Shown here one piece after another: positions 45,601 through 54,626 of a stretch of DNA of 64,000 bases; the stretch's first letter is position 1; every line of letters begins with the position of its first letter. The stretch comes from Actinomadura rubteroloni (lineage in GTDB: Bacteria > Actinomycetota > Actinomycetes > Streptosporangiales > Streptosporangiaceae). The DNA lies in contig NZ_MTBP01000003.1 of NCBI RefSeq assembly GCF_002911665.1, positions 310,001 to 374,000 of the forward strand, in the 5' to 3' direction. A program made the translations under genes and the position numbers. The notes under the pieces are model-generated. The model made no database searches, was not told the origin of the DNA, and worked only from the letters and a program-made list of their open reading frames with translations.

Positions 45601-45855
45601 CGCGCGGTCGCCGTCGGTGAGGCCGCGGAACTCGTGCGCCGCGAACGTCATGATCCGTCCGGTGACGGCGTCGGCGACGCCCTCGAACTGCCGGGTCGCG
45701 CGGCGGCGCCGGATCTCGTCGGGGAAGCCCGTCCGGATCAGGTCGACGAGGTCCTTCCCGGCCGCCGCGCGGGCGGCGCGGCCCGCGAGCCAGCGGCCCG
45801 CCGCGATCTGCACCACCGACCGGCCGACGTTGATCGCGGCGACTTCGACGGACAC
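42646..45855 (-). CDS. NACHT NTPase with C-terminal leucine-rich repeats (NLR-like)
   Basis: A 1069-aa STAND NTPase. Residues 1-250 form a helical N-terminal domain (KDLVDLIRTGFPDEIRRRRA, AAHEFRGLTDGDRAAALFQV, LPEFTPRAAAETLSRL) of the kind preceding many actinobacterial NACHT modules. The NACHT domain follows, with Walker A GEAGGGKTT (287-295), Walker B LLLVDGVDE (367-375), sensor region VVVTSRPAA and a winged-helix segment ending FVHRTVQEYLTAKHAAD. Then come about 200 helical residues and, from about 830 to the end, leucine-rich repeats (LPRLDSVSLTGPLDI, LKTLIIDDCVNVTDLGPL, LETLRLDFCDEISSVEPL). GTG 45855 is chosen for GGAGG 5 bases upstream. Several bacterial NACHT proteins defend against phage; here that is inference. 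Confidence 0.88.
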   Translation of the reverse strand: MSVEVAAINVGRSVVQIAAGRWLAGRAARAAAGKDLVDLIRTGFPDEIRRRRATRQFEGVADAVTGRIMTFAAHEFRGLTDGDRAAALFQVTLTLDRADLSDEAFLADDADPVRLARRLRAALPPRSAAAQLGEAGARLYEVTLDECCDCLARILIHLPEFTPRAAAETLSRLSGLADRVDAMLLRLPARSLDAPEGTDDDVAFTTRYLASISESLDVLDLLGVRFERFTRPRTTLSVAYISLNVARNLDRRREAPRISDWRSGERPGGSVRVEEALSGDRLTLVRGEAGGGKTTLLHWIAVTAARGHFTGELAEWNGHVPFLVKLRRHAGGPLPRPEEFLDDVAGTLSGLMPRGWAHRVLASGRSLLLVDGVDEITGPQRQDVRQWLCQMINDFPGIRVVVTSRPAAAGPDWLRHEGFSTLFLEKLGPADIRALVAHWHDAVRDASGLPCEPEKLPTYQARLMGRLESTPHLLALASSPLLASMLCALNLDREILPSNRMSLYAAVLDLLLESRDVKRDVPSARTVLVERDHKIRLLQELAWRLSTTNRVELPTSAVRALIADRLTAMPQVNAPADAVFDLLLHRSGVIREPVDGRVDFVHRTVQEYLTAKHAADLGDMDHLIHNAHRDQWRQTVVMAAGHANEPLRRELLTGILDRIPSESRRARALRLTAVSCLETLPAIPADAHDRLNECLTKLLPPRSVDQAGALAVAGKTVLMALPPTLRGYSVETAAAIVHLVTLINGPEALDLLARYASDERWEVQTRIDTAWNHFDPEEFARTVIPHAAHGFELMVDSLAKMRALRALPVGPRIRLGGGCVANLDGLGAHRASVARVSIDVALLAADDAKAFDLSFLDSLPRLDSVSLTGPLDIDDYGPLQRQDRLINLSIFDSPLPIDVDQLPRLSRARDVYLPCMNLNGGLASLIARAPSVEHLVIRDNAWLSDLGPLAATELKTLIIDDCVNVTDLGPLREQRRLKYLDVSRTSIPDVDALRHLPALETLRLDFCDEISSVEPLFDLPALKFVSVRGIRRPLDLSGFAAARWVVVQIVPGQEIIGGESLGRRLSVFP

Positions 45856-45916
45856 GCGCACCTCCGGGCGGGACGGCCTTCCGCCGTAGGACGCCCGGAG
45901 CCGCGCGCGGGTTCGC

Positions 45917-47065
45917 CTACGACGCGGGCAGTCCGAGGGCGCGGGCGATGAGCATCCGCTGGACCTCCGACGTCCCCTCGCCGACCTCCAGGATCTTCGC
46001 GTCCCGGTAGAACCGGCCGACGGGGTACTCGTTCATGAAGCCGTAGCCGCCGAAGATCTGCGTCGCCTCGCGGGCGTTGTCCATGGCCGCGTTGGACGCC
46101 ACGAGCTTGGCGATCGCGGCCTCCTTCTTGAACGGCTTTCCGGCCAGGAGCAGCGCGGCGGCGGCGTAGTAGGCGAGCCGGGCCGTGTGCGCCCGCGCCT
46201 CCATGTCCGCGATCTTGAACTGGATGGCCTGGTAGCGGCCGATCTCGCGGCCGAACGCCGACCGCTCCCGGACGTAGCGCAGGCACTCGTCCACACAGCC
46301 CTGCGCGAGCCCGACCGACAGCGCGGCGATCGCGATCCGGCCCTCGTCAAGGATCCGCAGGAACTGTGCATAACCCCGGCCGCGCTCGCCGAGCAGGTTC
46401 GCGGCGGGGACGCGCACGCCGTCGAACGCCAGCTCGTGCGTGTCGGACGCCGACCAGCCGACCTTGGAGTACTTGCGCCCCACGGTGAACCCGGGCGTCC
46501 CGTTCGGCACGATGATCGTGGAGATCTCGTCGTCGCCGGTCAGCGCGGTGACGGTGACGAACGCGGTGACGTCGGTCCCGGAGTTGGTGATGAAGCACTT
46601 GGAGCCGTCGATGACCCACGCGTCGCCGTCGAGGCGCGCGGTCGTCCGCATCCCGCCGGGGACGTCGGTGCCGCCGCCCGGCTCGGTCAGCCCGAACGCC
46701 GCGATCCGCTCGCCCGACAGGAGAGAGGGCAGGAGTTCGGCGCGCTGCTCGTCCGTCCCGAACCGGTGGACGGGCATGGAGCCGAGCGACACCGCGGCCT
46801 CCAGCGTCACCGCGACGGACGAGTCCACGCGCGCCAGCTCCTCCAGCGCGAGGCACAGCGCGAAGTAGTCGCCGCCCATCCCGCCGTCCCGCTCGGGGAA
46901 CGGCAGGCCGAACAGCCCCATCGCGCCCATGCCCTTGACGATCTCGTACGGGAACTCGCCGCGCTCGTAGAGGTCGCCGATCACCGGCGCGACCGTCTCG
47001 CGGGCGAACCGCTCGACCGTGCGGCGCAGTTCCTCCTGCTCGTCGGTCAGCGTGAAGTCGATCAT
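45917..47065 (-). CDS. Acyl-CoA dehydrogenase, probably isovaleryl-CoA type
   Basis: A 382-aa acyl-CoA dehydrogenase: FGLPFPERDGGMGGDYFALC, the FAD/substrate signature AFGLTEPGGGTDVPGG, WVIDGSKCFITNSG, RSAFGREIGRYQAIQFKIAD and the C-terminal YPVGRFYRDAKILEVGEGTS. The ATG at 47065 overlaps the stop of the HMG-CoA lyase gene (ATGA). Context with an acyl-CoA carboxylase and HMG-CoA lyase points to isovaleryl-CoA oxidation in leucine breakdown, but the substrate is inferred from the operon. It is the last gene of the unit. Confidence 0.87.
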   Translation of the reverse strand: MIDFTLTDEQEELRRTVERFARETVAPVIGDLYERGEFPYEIVKGMGAMGLFGLPFPERDGGMGGDYFALCLALEELARVDSSVAVTLEAAVSLGSMPVHRFGTDEQRAELLPSLLSGERIAAFGLTEPGGGTDVPGGMRTTARLDGDAWVIDGSKCFITNSGTDVTAFVTVTALTGDDEISTIIVPNGTPGFTVGRKYSKVGWSASDTHELAFDGVRVPAANLLGERGRGYAQFLRILDEGRIAIAALSVGLAQGCVDECLRYVRERSAFGREIGRYQAIQFKIADMEARAHTARLAYYAAAALLLAGKPFKKEAAIAKLVASNAAMDNAREATQIFGGYGFMNEYPVGRFYRDAKILEVGEGTSEVQRMLIARALGLPAS

Positions 47066-47985
47066 CGGTCCCTCTCCTTCGCGAGCGCCCGGACGACCCG
47101 GGACGGGCTGGGCCGGCCGAGTTTCCCGGCGAGCCAGACGCTGGTCTCCACCAGCGCGGTCAGGTCCACGCCGGTCTCGACGCCGAGGCCGTCGAGCATC
47201 CAGACGAGATCCTCGGTGGCGAGGTTGCCGGTCGCGGACCGGGCGAACGGGCAGCCGCCGAGGCCGCCCGCCGACGCGTCCACGGTCGTCACCCCGGCGC
47301 GCAGCGCGGCGAGTGAGTTCGCGAGCGCCTGCCCGTAGGTGTCGTGGAAGTGGACGGCGATGCGCTCCACCTCGATCCCGGCCGCGACCGCCGCCCCGAT
47401 GAGCGCGGTGACCTGGCCGGGCGTCCCGACGCCGATCGTGTCGCCGAGGCTCAGCTCCGAGCAGCCGAGGTCCACGAGCCGTCGCGCGACGGCCACCACC
47501 TGCTCGATCGGTACGTCGCCCTCCCAGGGGTCGCCGCACACCATCGACAGGTAGCCGCGCACCCACAGGCCCTCCGCGCGGGCCCTCTCGACGACGGGCG
47601 CGAACATGTCCAGGGACTCGTCCACCGTGCGGTTCAGGTTGCGGCGCGCGAACGTCTCGGTGGCGCTGGCGAAGATCGCGATCTCGGTGACGCCGCAGGC
47701 CAGCGCGCGGTCCAGCCCGCGCAGGTTCGGCACGAGCACCGGACGGCCCGGCTCGCGGGGCAGCGCGGCCAGCAGTTCCTCGGCGTCGGCGAGCTGCGGC
47801 ACCAGGTCGGGACGGACGAGGCTCGTCGTCTCGATCACCCGAAGCCCCGCCGCCGCGAGCCGCCGCACGAACTCGGCCTTCACCGCGACCGGCACGGCCG
47901 TGCTCTCGTTCTGCAGCCCGTCGCGCGGCCCGACCTCGTAGATCGTGACCCGCTCCGGCAGGCCGTCCAGCGGAACCCGCATCAT
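47062..47985 (-). CDS. Hydroxymethylglutaryl-CoA lyase
   Basis: A 307-aa DRE-TIM lyase. The metal/substrate region is [16 protein letters not shown], with [41 protein letters not shown], the metal-binding [18 protein letters not shown] and the active-site loop [15 protein letters not shown] (catalytic Cys and glycine-rich loop). It splits HMG-CoA into acetyl-CoA and acetoacetate. It overlaps both neighbours by ATGA-type junctions. GGGGAGGG lies directly before ATG ATG at 47985. Confidence 0.93.
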   Translation of the reverse strand: MMRVPLDGLPERVTIYEVGPRDGLQNESTAVPVAVKAEFVRRLAAAGLRVIETTSLVRPDLVPQLADAEELLAALPREPGRPVLVPNLRGLDRALACGVTEIAIFASATETFARRNLNRTVDESLDMFAPVVERARAEGLWVRGYLSMVCGDPWEGDVPIEQVVAVARRLVDLGCSELSLGDTIGVGTPGQVTALIGAAVAAGIEVERIAVHFHDTYGQALANSLAALRAGVTTVDASAGGLGGCPFARSATGNLATEDLVWMLDGLGVETGVDLTALVETSVWLAGKLGRPSPSRVVRALAKERDR

Positions 47986-49931
47986 CCCTCCCCGATCTCG
48001 GCGAGCACGGCGTCCAGCGCGACCCGGTCCCCGGCGCGGACCGCGAGCCGCGTCACGACGCCGCCGGACGGCGCGGCGACCGTGTGCTCCATCTTCATCG
48101 CCTCGACCACGGCGACGGCCTGGCCCTCCTCCACCCGGTCTCCCTCGGCGACCTTCACGGCGAGGACGGTCCCCGGCATCGGGCTGCGCAGCACGCCGTC
48201 GCCGCCCGCCGCCGCGCCGCCGGGCTCCTCCGCCGCGACGTGCTCGGTCAGCGCCCACGCGCGCCCGTCCCGGCCGAGCCACAGGACGTCGCCGGCGCGG
48301 ACGCGCGCGAACGCGACCGTCCGGCCGTCGTAGGCGAGCGTCGCGGGGGCGGTGAGCGCGGCGCGGACGGGCTCGGCGTCGCCCACGCGGACCAGCGCGT
48401 CCGCCGCCCGGCCCCGCACGCGGACCTCGACCGGAGCGCCGCCCGCCGGGACGATCGTCCAGCGCGTCCAGGCGGGGCCGCCGGGCCGCCAGCCGTCCGG
48501 GATGGCCCACGGGTCGGGGTCGCCGGTCTCCAGCGCGAGCATCCGGTCGAGCGCGGCGGCGGCCAGGACCTCCGGCGGGACGGGCTCGGCGTCCAGTCCG
48601 GCGGCGGCGCGCTCGGCGAGGCCGGTGTCCAGCCGTCCGGCCGCGACGTCGGGACGGGCCAGCAGCGTCCGCAGGAACGCGACGTTCGTCGGGACGCCCA
48701 GCAGCGTGTACGCGGCGAGCGCGCGGTCCAGCCGGCGCAGCGCGGCGGCCCGGTCGGGGCCGTGCGCGACGACCTTGGCGAGCATCGGGTCGTAGGCGCC
48801 GCCGACCTCGACGCCGGCGGCGAGGCCGGAGTCGACGCGGATCCCGGGGCCGCCCGGCTCGGCCAGCGCGAGCACCCGGCCGCCGGTCGGCAGGAACCCG
48901 CGCGCCGGGTCCTCTGCGTAGACGCGGGCCTCGACGGCGTGGCCCTCGAACGCGACGTCGTCCTGGCCGAACGGCAGCGGCTCGCCCGCCGCGACTTGGA
49001 GCTGGAGTTCCACGAGGTCCAGGCGCGGCCGGATCGCCATCTCGGTGACAGGATGCTCGACCTGGAGACGGGTGTTCATCTCCATGAAGAAATATTCGCC
49101 GGGGCGGTCGGCGGACACGATGTACTCGACCGTCCCCGCGCCCGTGTAGCCGACCGCCCGCGCGGCGGCGACCGCGCTCGCGCCCATCCGCGCCCGCGTC
49201 GCGGCGTCCAGCAGCGGCGACGGCGCCTCCTCGACGATCTTCTGGTGGCGGCGCTGGAGGCTGCACTCGCGCTCGCCGAGGTGGACGACGTTGCCGTGCG
49301 CGTCCGCGAACACCTGGATCTCGATGTGCCGGGGGCTGTCGACGTACCGTTCGGCGAGCAGCGTGTCGTCGCCGAACGCCGCGCGGGCCTCCCGCCGCGC
49401 CGCCGCGATCGCCTCGGGCAGTGCGGCGGGGTCGCGGACCAGCCGCATGCCCTTCCCGCCGCCGCCCGCCGACGGCTTGAGCAGCACCGGCAGGCCGACC
49501 TCCAGCGCGGCGGCGGCGAGCTGGTCGTCGTCCAGGCCCGGTTCGTTCCGGCCGGGGACGACCGGCACGCCCGCCGCCGCGACCGTCCGCTTCGCCCGGA
49601 TCTTGTCGCCCATCGCGTCGATGGCGTCGGCGGGCGGCCCGACGAACACCACGCCCGCCTCGGCGCAGGCCCGCGCGAACGCGCCGTTCTCCGCCAGGAA
49701 CCCGTAGCCGGGGTGGACGGCCTCCGCGCCGGTCGCGCGCGCCGCCGCGAGCACGGCGTCCGCGTCCAGGTAGGACGGGATCAGCACCGCCTCGTCCGCC
49801 GCCCGGACGTGCGGGGCGCCGGTGTCGGCGGCGGTGTGCACGGCGACCGACCGGACGCCGAGCCGCCGCAGCGTGCGGACCACGCGGACCGCGATCTCCC
49901 CGCGGTTCGCGACCAGGACACATCCGAACAT
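47982..49931 (-). CDS. Acyl-CoA carboxylase alpha subunit (biotin carboxylase + BCCP), methylcrotonyl-CoA type
   Basis: A 649-aa biotin-dependent carboxylase subunit. The biotin carboxylase part shows [48 protein letters not shown] (ATP grasp), [20 protein letters not shown] and [18 protein letters not shown]-like linker follows, and the C-terminal biotinyl domain has [10 protein letters not shown] with the biotin acceptor Lys613. With the beta subunit it should carboxylate 3-methylcrotonyl-CoA; a different branched acyl-CoA cannot be excluded. It is 8 bp downstream of the beta gene and overlaps the lyase gene. Confidence 0.92.
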   Translation of the reverse strand: MFGCVLVANRGEIAVRVVRTLRRLGVRSVAVHTAADTGAPHVRAADEAVLIPSYLDADAVLAAARATGAEAVHPGYGFLAENGAFARACAEAGVVFVGPPADAIDAMGDKIRAKRTVAAAGVPVVPGRNEPGLDDDQLAAAALEVGLPVLLKPSAGGGGKGMRLVRDPAALPEAIAAARREARAAFGDDTLLAERYVDSPRHIEIQVFADAHGNVVHLGERECSLQRRHQKIVEEAPSPLLDAATRARMGASAVAAARAVGYTGAGTVEYIVSADRPGEYFFMEMNTRLQVEHPVTEMAIRPRLDLVELQLQVAAGEPLPFGQDDVAFEGHAVEARVYAEDPARGFLPTGGRVLALAEPGGPGIRVDSGLAAGVEVGGAYDPMLAKVVAHGPDRAAALRRLDRALAAYTLLGVPTNVAFLRTLLARPDVAAGRLDTGLAERAAAGLDAEPVPPEVLAAAALDRMLALETGDPDPWAIPDGWRPGGPAWTRWTIVPAGGAPVEVRVRGRAADALVRVGDAEPVRAALTAPATLAYDGRTVAFARVRAGDVLWLGRDGRAWALTEHVAAEEPGGAAAGGDGVLRSPMPGTVLAVKVAEGDRVEEGQAVAVVEAMKMEHTVAAPSGGVVTRLAVRAGDRVALDAVLAEIGEG

Positions 49932-49939
49932 CGCGGACC

Positions 49940-51529
49940 TCACATCCGGAAGACGCCGTAGCCGACCGGCTCCAGCGGTGCGTTCGCGGCGGCCGACAGG
50001 CCGAGGCCGAGGACCCGCCGCGTGTCGAGCGGGTCGATGACGCCGTCGTCCCACAGCCGCGCCGTGGAGTAGTAGGGGTTGCCCTGCCGCTCGTACTGGT
50101 CGCGGATCGGGGCCTTGAACGCCTCTTCGTCCCAGCCGTCGCCCGCCTGGTCGCGCCGGACGGTCGCGAGGACGCTCGCGGCCTGCTCCCCGCCCATCAC
50201 AGAGATCCGCGCGTTCGGCCACATCCACAGGAAGCGCGGCGCGTACGCCCGGCCGCACATCGCGTAGTTGCCCGCGCCGAACGACCCGCCGATGACGACC
50301 GTGAACTTCGGGACCCGCGCGCACGCGACGGCCGTGACCATCTTCGCGCCGTGCTTGGCGATGCCGCCCGCCTCGTACTCGCGGCCGACCATGAACCCGG
50401 TGATGTTCTGGAGGAACACGAGCGGGACGCTGCGCCGGTCGCACAGCTCGACGAAGTGCGCGCCCTTCATCGCCGACTCGCCGAACAGGATTCCGTTGTT
50501 GGCGATGATGCCGACCGGATGGCCGTGGACGTGCGCGAACCCGGTGACGAGCGTCGGGCCGTACTCCTTCTTGAACTCCTGGAAGCGGCTGCCGTCCACG
50601 ATCCGGGCGATGACCTCCCGGACGTCGTAGGGCGCGCGCGGGTCGGCCGGGACGAGCCCGTACAGCTCGCCGGGATCGGCGGCGGGCTCCTCCGGCGGGA
50701 CGCTCTCCCACGGGCGCGGGGCGCGCGGACCGAACGTCCGGGCAATGTCGCGGACGATCCCGAGCGCATGCGCGTCGCTCTCGGCCAGATGGTCGGTGAC
50801 GCCGGAGACCCGCGCGTGCAGCTCGCCGCCGCCAAGATCCTCGGCGCTGACGACCTCGCCGGTTGCGGCCTTCACCAGCGGCGGGCCGCCGAGGAAGATC
50901 GTCCCCTGGTTCCGGACGATCACCGCCTCGTCGCTCATCGCCGGGACGTAGGCGCCGCCCGCCGTGCAGGAGCCGAGCACGGCCGCGATCTGCGGGATGC
51001 CGCGCGCCGACATCGTCGCCTGGTTGAAGAAGATGCGGCCGAAGTGGTCGCGGTCGGGGAAGACCTCGTCCTGCTCGGGCAGGAACGCGCCGCCGGAGTC
51101 CACGAGGTAGACGCACGGCAGCCGGTTGTGCAGCGCGACCTCCTGGGCGCGCAGATGCTTCTTCACCGTGACCGGGTAGTACGTGCCGCCTTTCACGGTC
51201 GCGTCATTGGCGACGACGACGCATTCACGGCCCGCGATCCGGCCGATCCCGGTGATGATCCCGGCGCCCGGCGCGGCGTCGTCGTAGAGGCCCGTCGCGG
51301 CCAGTGGCGACAGTTCCAGGAACGGCGAGCCCGGGTCCAGCAGCGTGTCGACGCGGTCGCGGGGGAGCAGCTTGCCCCGCGCGACGTGCCGTTCGCGGGC
51401 GCGCTCGGGACCGCCGCGCCCGGCGCGGTCGAGACGTTCGCGCAGGTCGGCGACCAGGGCCTCATGATGCGCGGCGTTCTCCTTGAACGCGCCGGACCCC
51501 GGGTCGGCGCGCGTGCCCAGTACGGTCAT
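49940..51529 (-). CDS. Acyl-CoA carboxylase beta subunit, methylcrotonyl-CoA type
   Basis: A 529-aa carboxyltransferase. Family features are [85 protein letters not shown] and the C-terminal [20 protein letters not shown] and [19 protein letters not shown]. The [10 protein letters not shown] and MGGEQAA patterns are typical of methylcrotonyl-CoA carboxylase. It is the first gene of the operon, and its start lies 17 bp from the first GTTAACG palindrome. ATG 51529 is taken; GTG 51532 is adjacent. Confidence 0.92.
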   Translation of the reverse strand: MTVLGTRADPGSGAFKENAAHHEALVADLRERLDRAGRGGPERARERHVARGKLLPRDRVDTLLDPGSPFLELSPLAATGLYDDAAPGAGIITGIGRIAGRECVVVANDATVKGGTYYPVTVKKHLRAQEVALHNRLPCVYLVDSGGAFLPEQDEVFPDRDHFGRIFFNQATMSARGIPQIAAVLGSCTAGGAYVPAMSDEAVIVRNQGTIFLGGPPLVKAATGEVVSAEDLGGGELHARVSGVTDHLAESDAHALGIVRDIARTFGPRAPRPWESVPPEEPAADPGELYGLVPADPRAPYDVREVIARIVDGSRFQEFKKEYGPTLVTGFAHVHGHPVGIIANNGILFGESAMKGAHFVELCDRRSVPLVFLQNITGFMVGREYEAGGIAKHGAKMVTAVACARVPKFTVVIGGSFGAGNYAMCGRAYAPRFLWMWPNARISVMGGEQAASVLATVRRDQAGDGWDEEAFKAPIRDQYERQGNPYYSTARLWDDGVIDPLDTRRVLGLGLSAAANAPLEPVGYGVFRM

Positions 51530-51545
51530 CACCCGTCCCCCTGCA

Positions 51546-51586
51546 GTTAACGATCGTTAACAAGGTCGATGTTAACGCTCGCTAAC
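51546..51586. promoter_or_regulatory. Twin GTTAACG palindromes, operators for the divergent TetR
   Basis: GTTAACGATCGTTAAC (51546-51561) is a perfect 16-bp palindrome and GTTAACGCTCGCTAAC (51571-51586) a close copy, 25 bp centre to centre. They fill the 80-bp gap between the carboxylase operon (start 51529) and the divergent tetR gene (start 51610), covering both promoters. Confidence 0.85.
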
Positions 51587-51609
51587 ATCGGCCGTCTACA
51601 CTCGTCGGC

Positions 51610-52170
51610 ATGGTGTCCGCTGTGAACCCCCGCCGCGCCGAGATCCTCGGCGCCGCCGCCGAGCTGTTCGCGCGGCGCGGGTTCCACGGCGTGTCCATCG
51701 GCGACCTCGGCCGGGCGGTCGGCCTGACCGGGCCCGCCCTCTACCGGCATTTCCGCGGGAAGGACGCCGTACTCGCCGAAATGCTGCTGGACATCAGCGC
51801 GCGGCTGCGGGCCGAGGGCGCCCGGCGCGCCGCCGGGCCCGATCCGGGCCGCGCGCTGGACGCGCTGCTGCGCTGGCACATCGCGTTCGCGCTGGACAAT
51901 CCGGCGCTGATCACCGTCCACGAGCGCGAGCTGGACAACGTGCCCGAGCCGCAGCGGCACGAGATCCGTCGGCTCCAGCGCGCCTACGTGGAGGAATGGG
52001 TCGGGGTGCTGGTGCGGCTGCGGCCCGGCGCGTCTCCCGAGCGCGTCCGGGCGGCCGTCCACGCCTGCTTCGGGCTGCTGAACTCCACCCCGTACAGCGC
52101 GGCCGGGCTGTCGCGCGACGCGATGGCCGAGCTGCTGCACGGCATGGCGCGGGCCGCGCTCGACGCGTGA
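51610..52170 (+). CDS. TetR family regulator of the carboxylase operon
   Basis: A 186-aa TetR protein: RRAEILGAAAELFARRGFHG, then the helix-turn-helix VSIGDLGRAVGLTGPALYRH and FRGKDAVLAEML. The C-terminal domain has LITVHERELDNVPEPQRHEI and resembles regulators of acyl-CoA and branched-chain amino acid catabolism (FadR/LiuR-like TetR proteins). It is divergent from the carboxylase operon and the twin palindromes lie between them, so it is almost surely the local repressor, with an acyl-CoA ligand as inference. It ends 2 bp from the convergent cbiZ gene. Confidence 0.88.
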   Translation: MVSAVNPRRAEILGAAAELFARRGFHGVSIGDLGRAVGLTGPALYRHFRGKDAVLAEMLLDISARLRAEGARRAAGPDPGRALDALLRWHIAFALDNPALITVHERELDNVPEPQRHEIRRLQRAYVEEWVGVLVRLRPGASPERVRAAVHACFGLLNSTPYSAAGLSRDAMAELLHGMARAALDA

Positions 52171-52171
52171 T

Positions 52172-52813
52172 CTAGCGGAACGGGTAGTTCTCTGCGCCCG
52201 CGCGGACGGCGAAATGTACCGCCCGCGCGATCCGCGCGCCCCACGGCGAGCGCGGCCCGGCGAACGGCTCGGCGGCGCCGGACGGGACGGGCGCCGCGAC
52301 GCAGAGCGCGTCCGACGCCGTGCCGGTGCAGGCATAGCCCGCCTCCAGCAGCGCCTGCGTCTTGGCCTCCGTCGCGGTCATCACGGCGTTCACCAGGGCG
52401 GCGTCCGACAGCGGGACCGGGACGGCGACCGTGATGTTGATCGTCCCCGGCGCGAGCTGCGGATCGGCGGCCCCGGCGGGCGCCGCCGCCCAGGTCGGGA
52501 CGCGCAGGCCGACCGTCGCGGCGGCCGTCACGCCCGCGTCCGCGCCGTGGAACGTGCGGTCGACCGCCGCCGCCGTGAGCATCCCGACGCCGGGGCCGTC
52601 CAGGCCGAACCGGGCGGCCAGCTCCGCGAGGTGGACGTCCGGGTCCATGCGCGCGTACTGGCCTCTGACCTGCGCGTTCAGCACCCAGCCCGGCGTGGCG
52701 AAGCCGCCGCCGACCAGCGCGGACGACAGCGTCCGCAGACCCGGGCCGGGCCGCCAGACCGTCGCGGGGAGGCGTGCGCCGTCCTCCTCCCGCCACACCA
52801 GGTCGAGTCTCAT
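52172..52813 (-). CDS. cbiZ: Adenosylcobinamide amidohydrolase
   Basis: A 213-aa CbiZ-family protein: LRTLSSALVGGGFATPGWVL, GMLTAAAVDRTFHGADAGVT, TVGLRVPTWAAAP, GTINITVAVPVPLSDAALVN and ATEAKTQALLEAGYACTGTA match the family, whose characterised archaeal and bacterial members convert adenosylcobinamide to adenosylcobyric acid. This allows reuse of imported cobinamides or of cobamides with the wrong lower ligand. The start overlaps the stop of the ATPase gene (ATGA). As the last gene of a btu operon under a cobalamin riboswitch, the assignment is well supported. Confidence 0.9.
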   Translation of the reverse strand: MRLDLVWREEDGARLPATVWRPGPGLRTLSSALVGGGFATPGWVLNAQVRGQYARMDPDVHLAELAARFGLDGPGVGMLTAAAVDRTFHGADAGVTAAATVGLRVPTWAAAPAGAADPQLAPGTINITVAVPVPLSDAALVNAVMTATEAKTQALLEAGYACTGTASDALCVAAPVPSGAAEPFAGPRSPWGARIARAVHFAVRAGAENYPFR

Positions 52814-53583
52814 CGCGGGCGCTCCGGGGCGAGGATCGGACGCCCGTCCGGGCCTTCGGTGACCTGCACGCGCGCGTCGAAGTGCTCGGCGATCATCTCG
52901 CGCGTCAGCACCTCGGCCGGACGCCCGGACGCCGCCACCCGCCCGTCGGACAGCAGGACGAGAGCGTCCGCGTACTGACCGGCGAGCGTGAGGTCGTGGA
53001 TCGTCGTAACGACGGTCAAGCCATCGTCGCGCCGCAGTGCGTCCACCAGTTCCATCACCTGCTGCTGGTGGCCGATGTCCAGCGCGGTGGTCGGCTCGTC
53101 CAGGACCAGCACCGGTGCCTGCTGCGCCAGCGCGCGGGCCAGCACCGCACGCTGCCGCTCCCCGCCCGACAGCCGGCCGAGCGGACGCGCCGCGAACTCC
53201 GTCAGCCGCAGCCGCTCCAGCACGTCCGCCGCCACCGCCCGGTCGCGGGCGCTCTCCCGGCCGAGATACGGAATGTAGGACGCCCGGCCGAGCAGCGTGT
53301 AGTCGAACACCGTCATCCCGTCCGGCAGTTGCGGACGCTGCGGCGTGTACGCGACGAGCCGGGCGCGCTCGCGGGGCCGCAGCGCGCGGGGGTCCCGGCC
53401 GCCGATCGCCACCGCGCCGCGTCCCGGACGCAGCCCGAGCATCGCCAGCAGCAGCGTCGACTTGCCCGCGCCGTTCGGGCCGATCACGGCCGTCCAGGAT
53501 CCCGCCGGGACGTCCAGGTCGACGCCGCGCAGCACCGGACGCCCGTCCAGCTCCACCCCGAGGCCGCGCAGCGCGATCGTCAC
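52810..53583 (-). CDS. btuD: Cobalamin-type ABC transporter ATP-binding protein
   Basis: A 257-aa ABC ATPase of the FecE/BtuD class. Walker A is GPNGAGKST in WTAVIGPNGAGKSTLLLAML, the Q-loop YTPQRPQLPDGMTVFDYTLL, the signature LSGGERQRAVLARALAQ, Walker B VLVLDEPTTALDIGHQQQ and the H-loop VTTIHDLTLAGQYAD. It starts with GTG overlapping the permease stop (GTGA). A metal-siderophore substrate would be possible from sequence alone, but the riboswitch and cbiZ point to corrinoids. Confidence 0.9.
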   Translation of the reverse strand: MTIALRGLGVELDGRPVLRGVDLDVPAGSWTAVIGPNGAGKSTLLLAMLGLRPGRGAVAIGGRDPRALRPRERARLVAYTPQRPQLPDGMTVFDYTLLGRASYIPYLGRESARDRAVAADVLERLRLTEFAARPLGRLSGGERQRAVLARALAQQAPVLVLDEPTTALDIGHQQQVMELVDALRRDDGLTVVTTIHDLTLAGQYADALVLLSDGRVAASGRPAEVLTREMIAEHFDARVQVTEGPDGRPILAPERPR

Positions 53584-54626
53584 GTGCGCACCGGGCCGCG
53601 CGTCGCCCGCAGCACCGCCACGAAGAACGGGCCGCCGACGAACGCCGTCACCACGCCGAGCGGCAGTTCGCCGGGCGCGACGACCGTCCGCGCGAGCAGG
53701 TCCACGAGCGTCAGGAACGCGGCGCCGCCGAGCAGCGACAACGGCAGGACGACCCGGTACGAGGAGCCCGCCAGCCGCCGCACGACGTGCGGGACGACCA
53801 CCCCCACGAACCCGATCAGCCCGCTCAGCGCCACCGCCGACGCCGTCGCCAGCGACGCCGCGACCAGTACCGTCAGCCGCACCCGCACCGCCGACACGCC
53901 GAGCGCGGACGCCTCCTCCTCGCCGACCGCGAGGACGTCCAGCAGCCGTCCGTGCGGCAGCAGGACCAGCGTCGACACCGCCGCGTAGGGGACGACCAGG
54001 CCGAGGCCGCGCCAGTCCGCCGCGCCGACGCCGCCGAGGATCCAGGAGTAGACGCGCTGCAGTTCGTCCGTTTTGAGCTGTTGTAGAAACGTCTGGATGG
54101 CCGCGAGGAAACTGGACACCGCGACCCCCGCGAGGACGAGCGTCGCCGTCCCGGCACCGTCGCCCCGGCCCGCCACCGACCCGAGCGCGTACGCCAGCAG
54201 CACCCCGCCGATCGCGCCGACGAAGGCCGCGACCGGCACCGCGACCGCCGGGTCGCCCGGCACCGACACGATCACCAGCGTCGCGCCGACGCCCGCCCCG
54301 GCCGCCGCGCCGAGCAGGTACGGGTCGGCGAGCGGGTTGCGGAACACGCCCTGGTAGCCCGCGCCCGCCAGCGCGAGCATCCCGCCGACGAGCGCGGCCA
54401 GAAGGACGCGCGGCAGCCGCAGATCGAACAGCACGCTGCGCTGCACCTCGCTGAGCCCGGTGTGCAGGTGCACGCCCGGCACGGCGTCCGCGAGCGCCTT
54501 GAGGACGCCGCTCGCGGGCAGTCCGGCCGCGCCGACGAGCAGGCCCGCCAGCAGCGACGCCGCGAGCAGGGCGATCCCGGCCGCGAGCGGGAGGGGGCGG
54601 AGCCGCGTCGCCGCCGGAGGGGTCAC
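53580..54626 (-). CDS. btuC: Cobalamin-type ABC transporter permease (FecCD/BtuC family)
   Basis: A 348-aa permease with about ten membrane segments. The family core is seen in RLPRVLLAALVGGMLALAGA, YQGVFRNPLADPYLLGAAAG, LVLAGVAVSSFLAAIQTFLQ, EEEASALGVSAVRVR (coupling helix) and SGLIGFVGVVVPHVVRRLAG. GTG 54626 overlaps the stop of the binding-protein gene (GTGA); upstream residues in the same frame are Arg/Gly-rich and not family-like. It imports the corrinoid together with the BtuF-like lipoprotein and BtuD. Confidence 0.92.
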   Translation of the reverse strand: MTPPAATRLRPLPLAAGIALLAASLLAGLLVGAAGLPASGVLKALADAVPGVHLHTGLSEVQRSVLFDLRLPRVLLAALVGGMLALAGAGYQGVFRNPLADPYLLGAAAGAGVGATLVIVSVPGDPAVAVPVAAFVGAIGGVLLAYALGSVAGRGDGAGTATLVLAGVAVSSFLAAIQTFLQQLKTDELQRVYSWILGGVGAADWRGLGLVVPYAAVSTLVLLPHGRLLDVLAVGEEEASALGVSAVRVRLTVLVAASLATASAVALSGLIGFVGVVVPHVVRRLAGSSYRVVLPLSLLGGAAFLTLVDLLARTVVAPGELPLGVVTAFVGGPFFVAVLRATRGPVRT

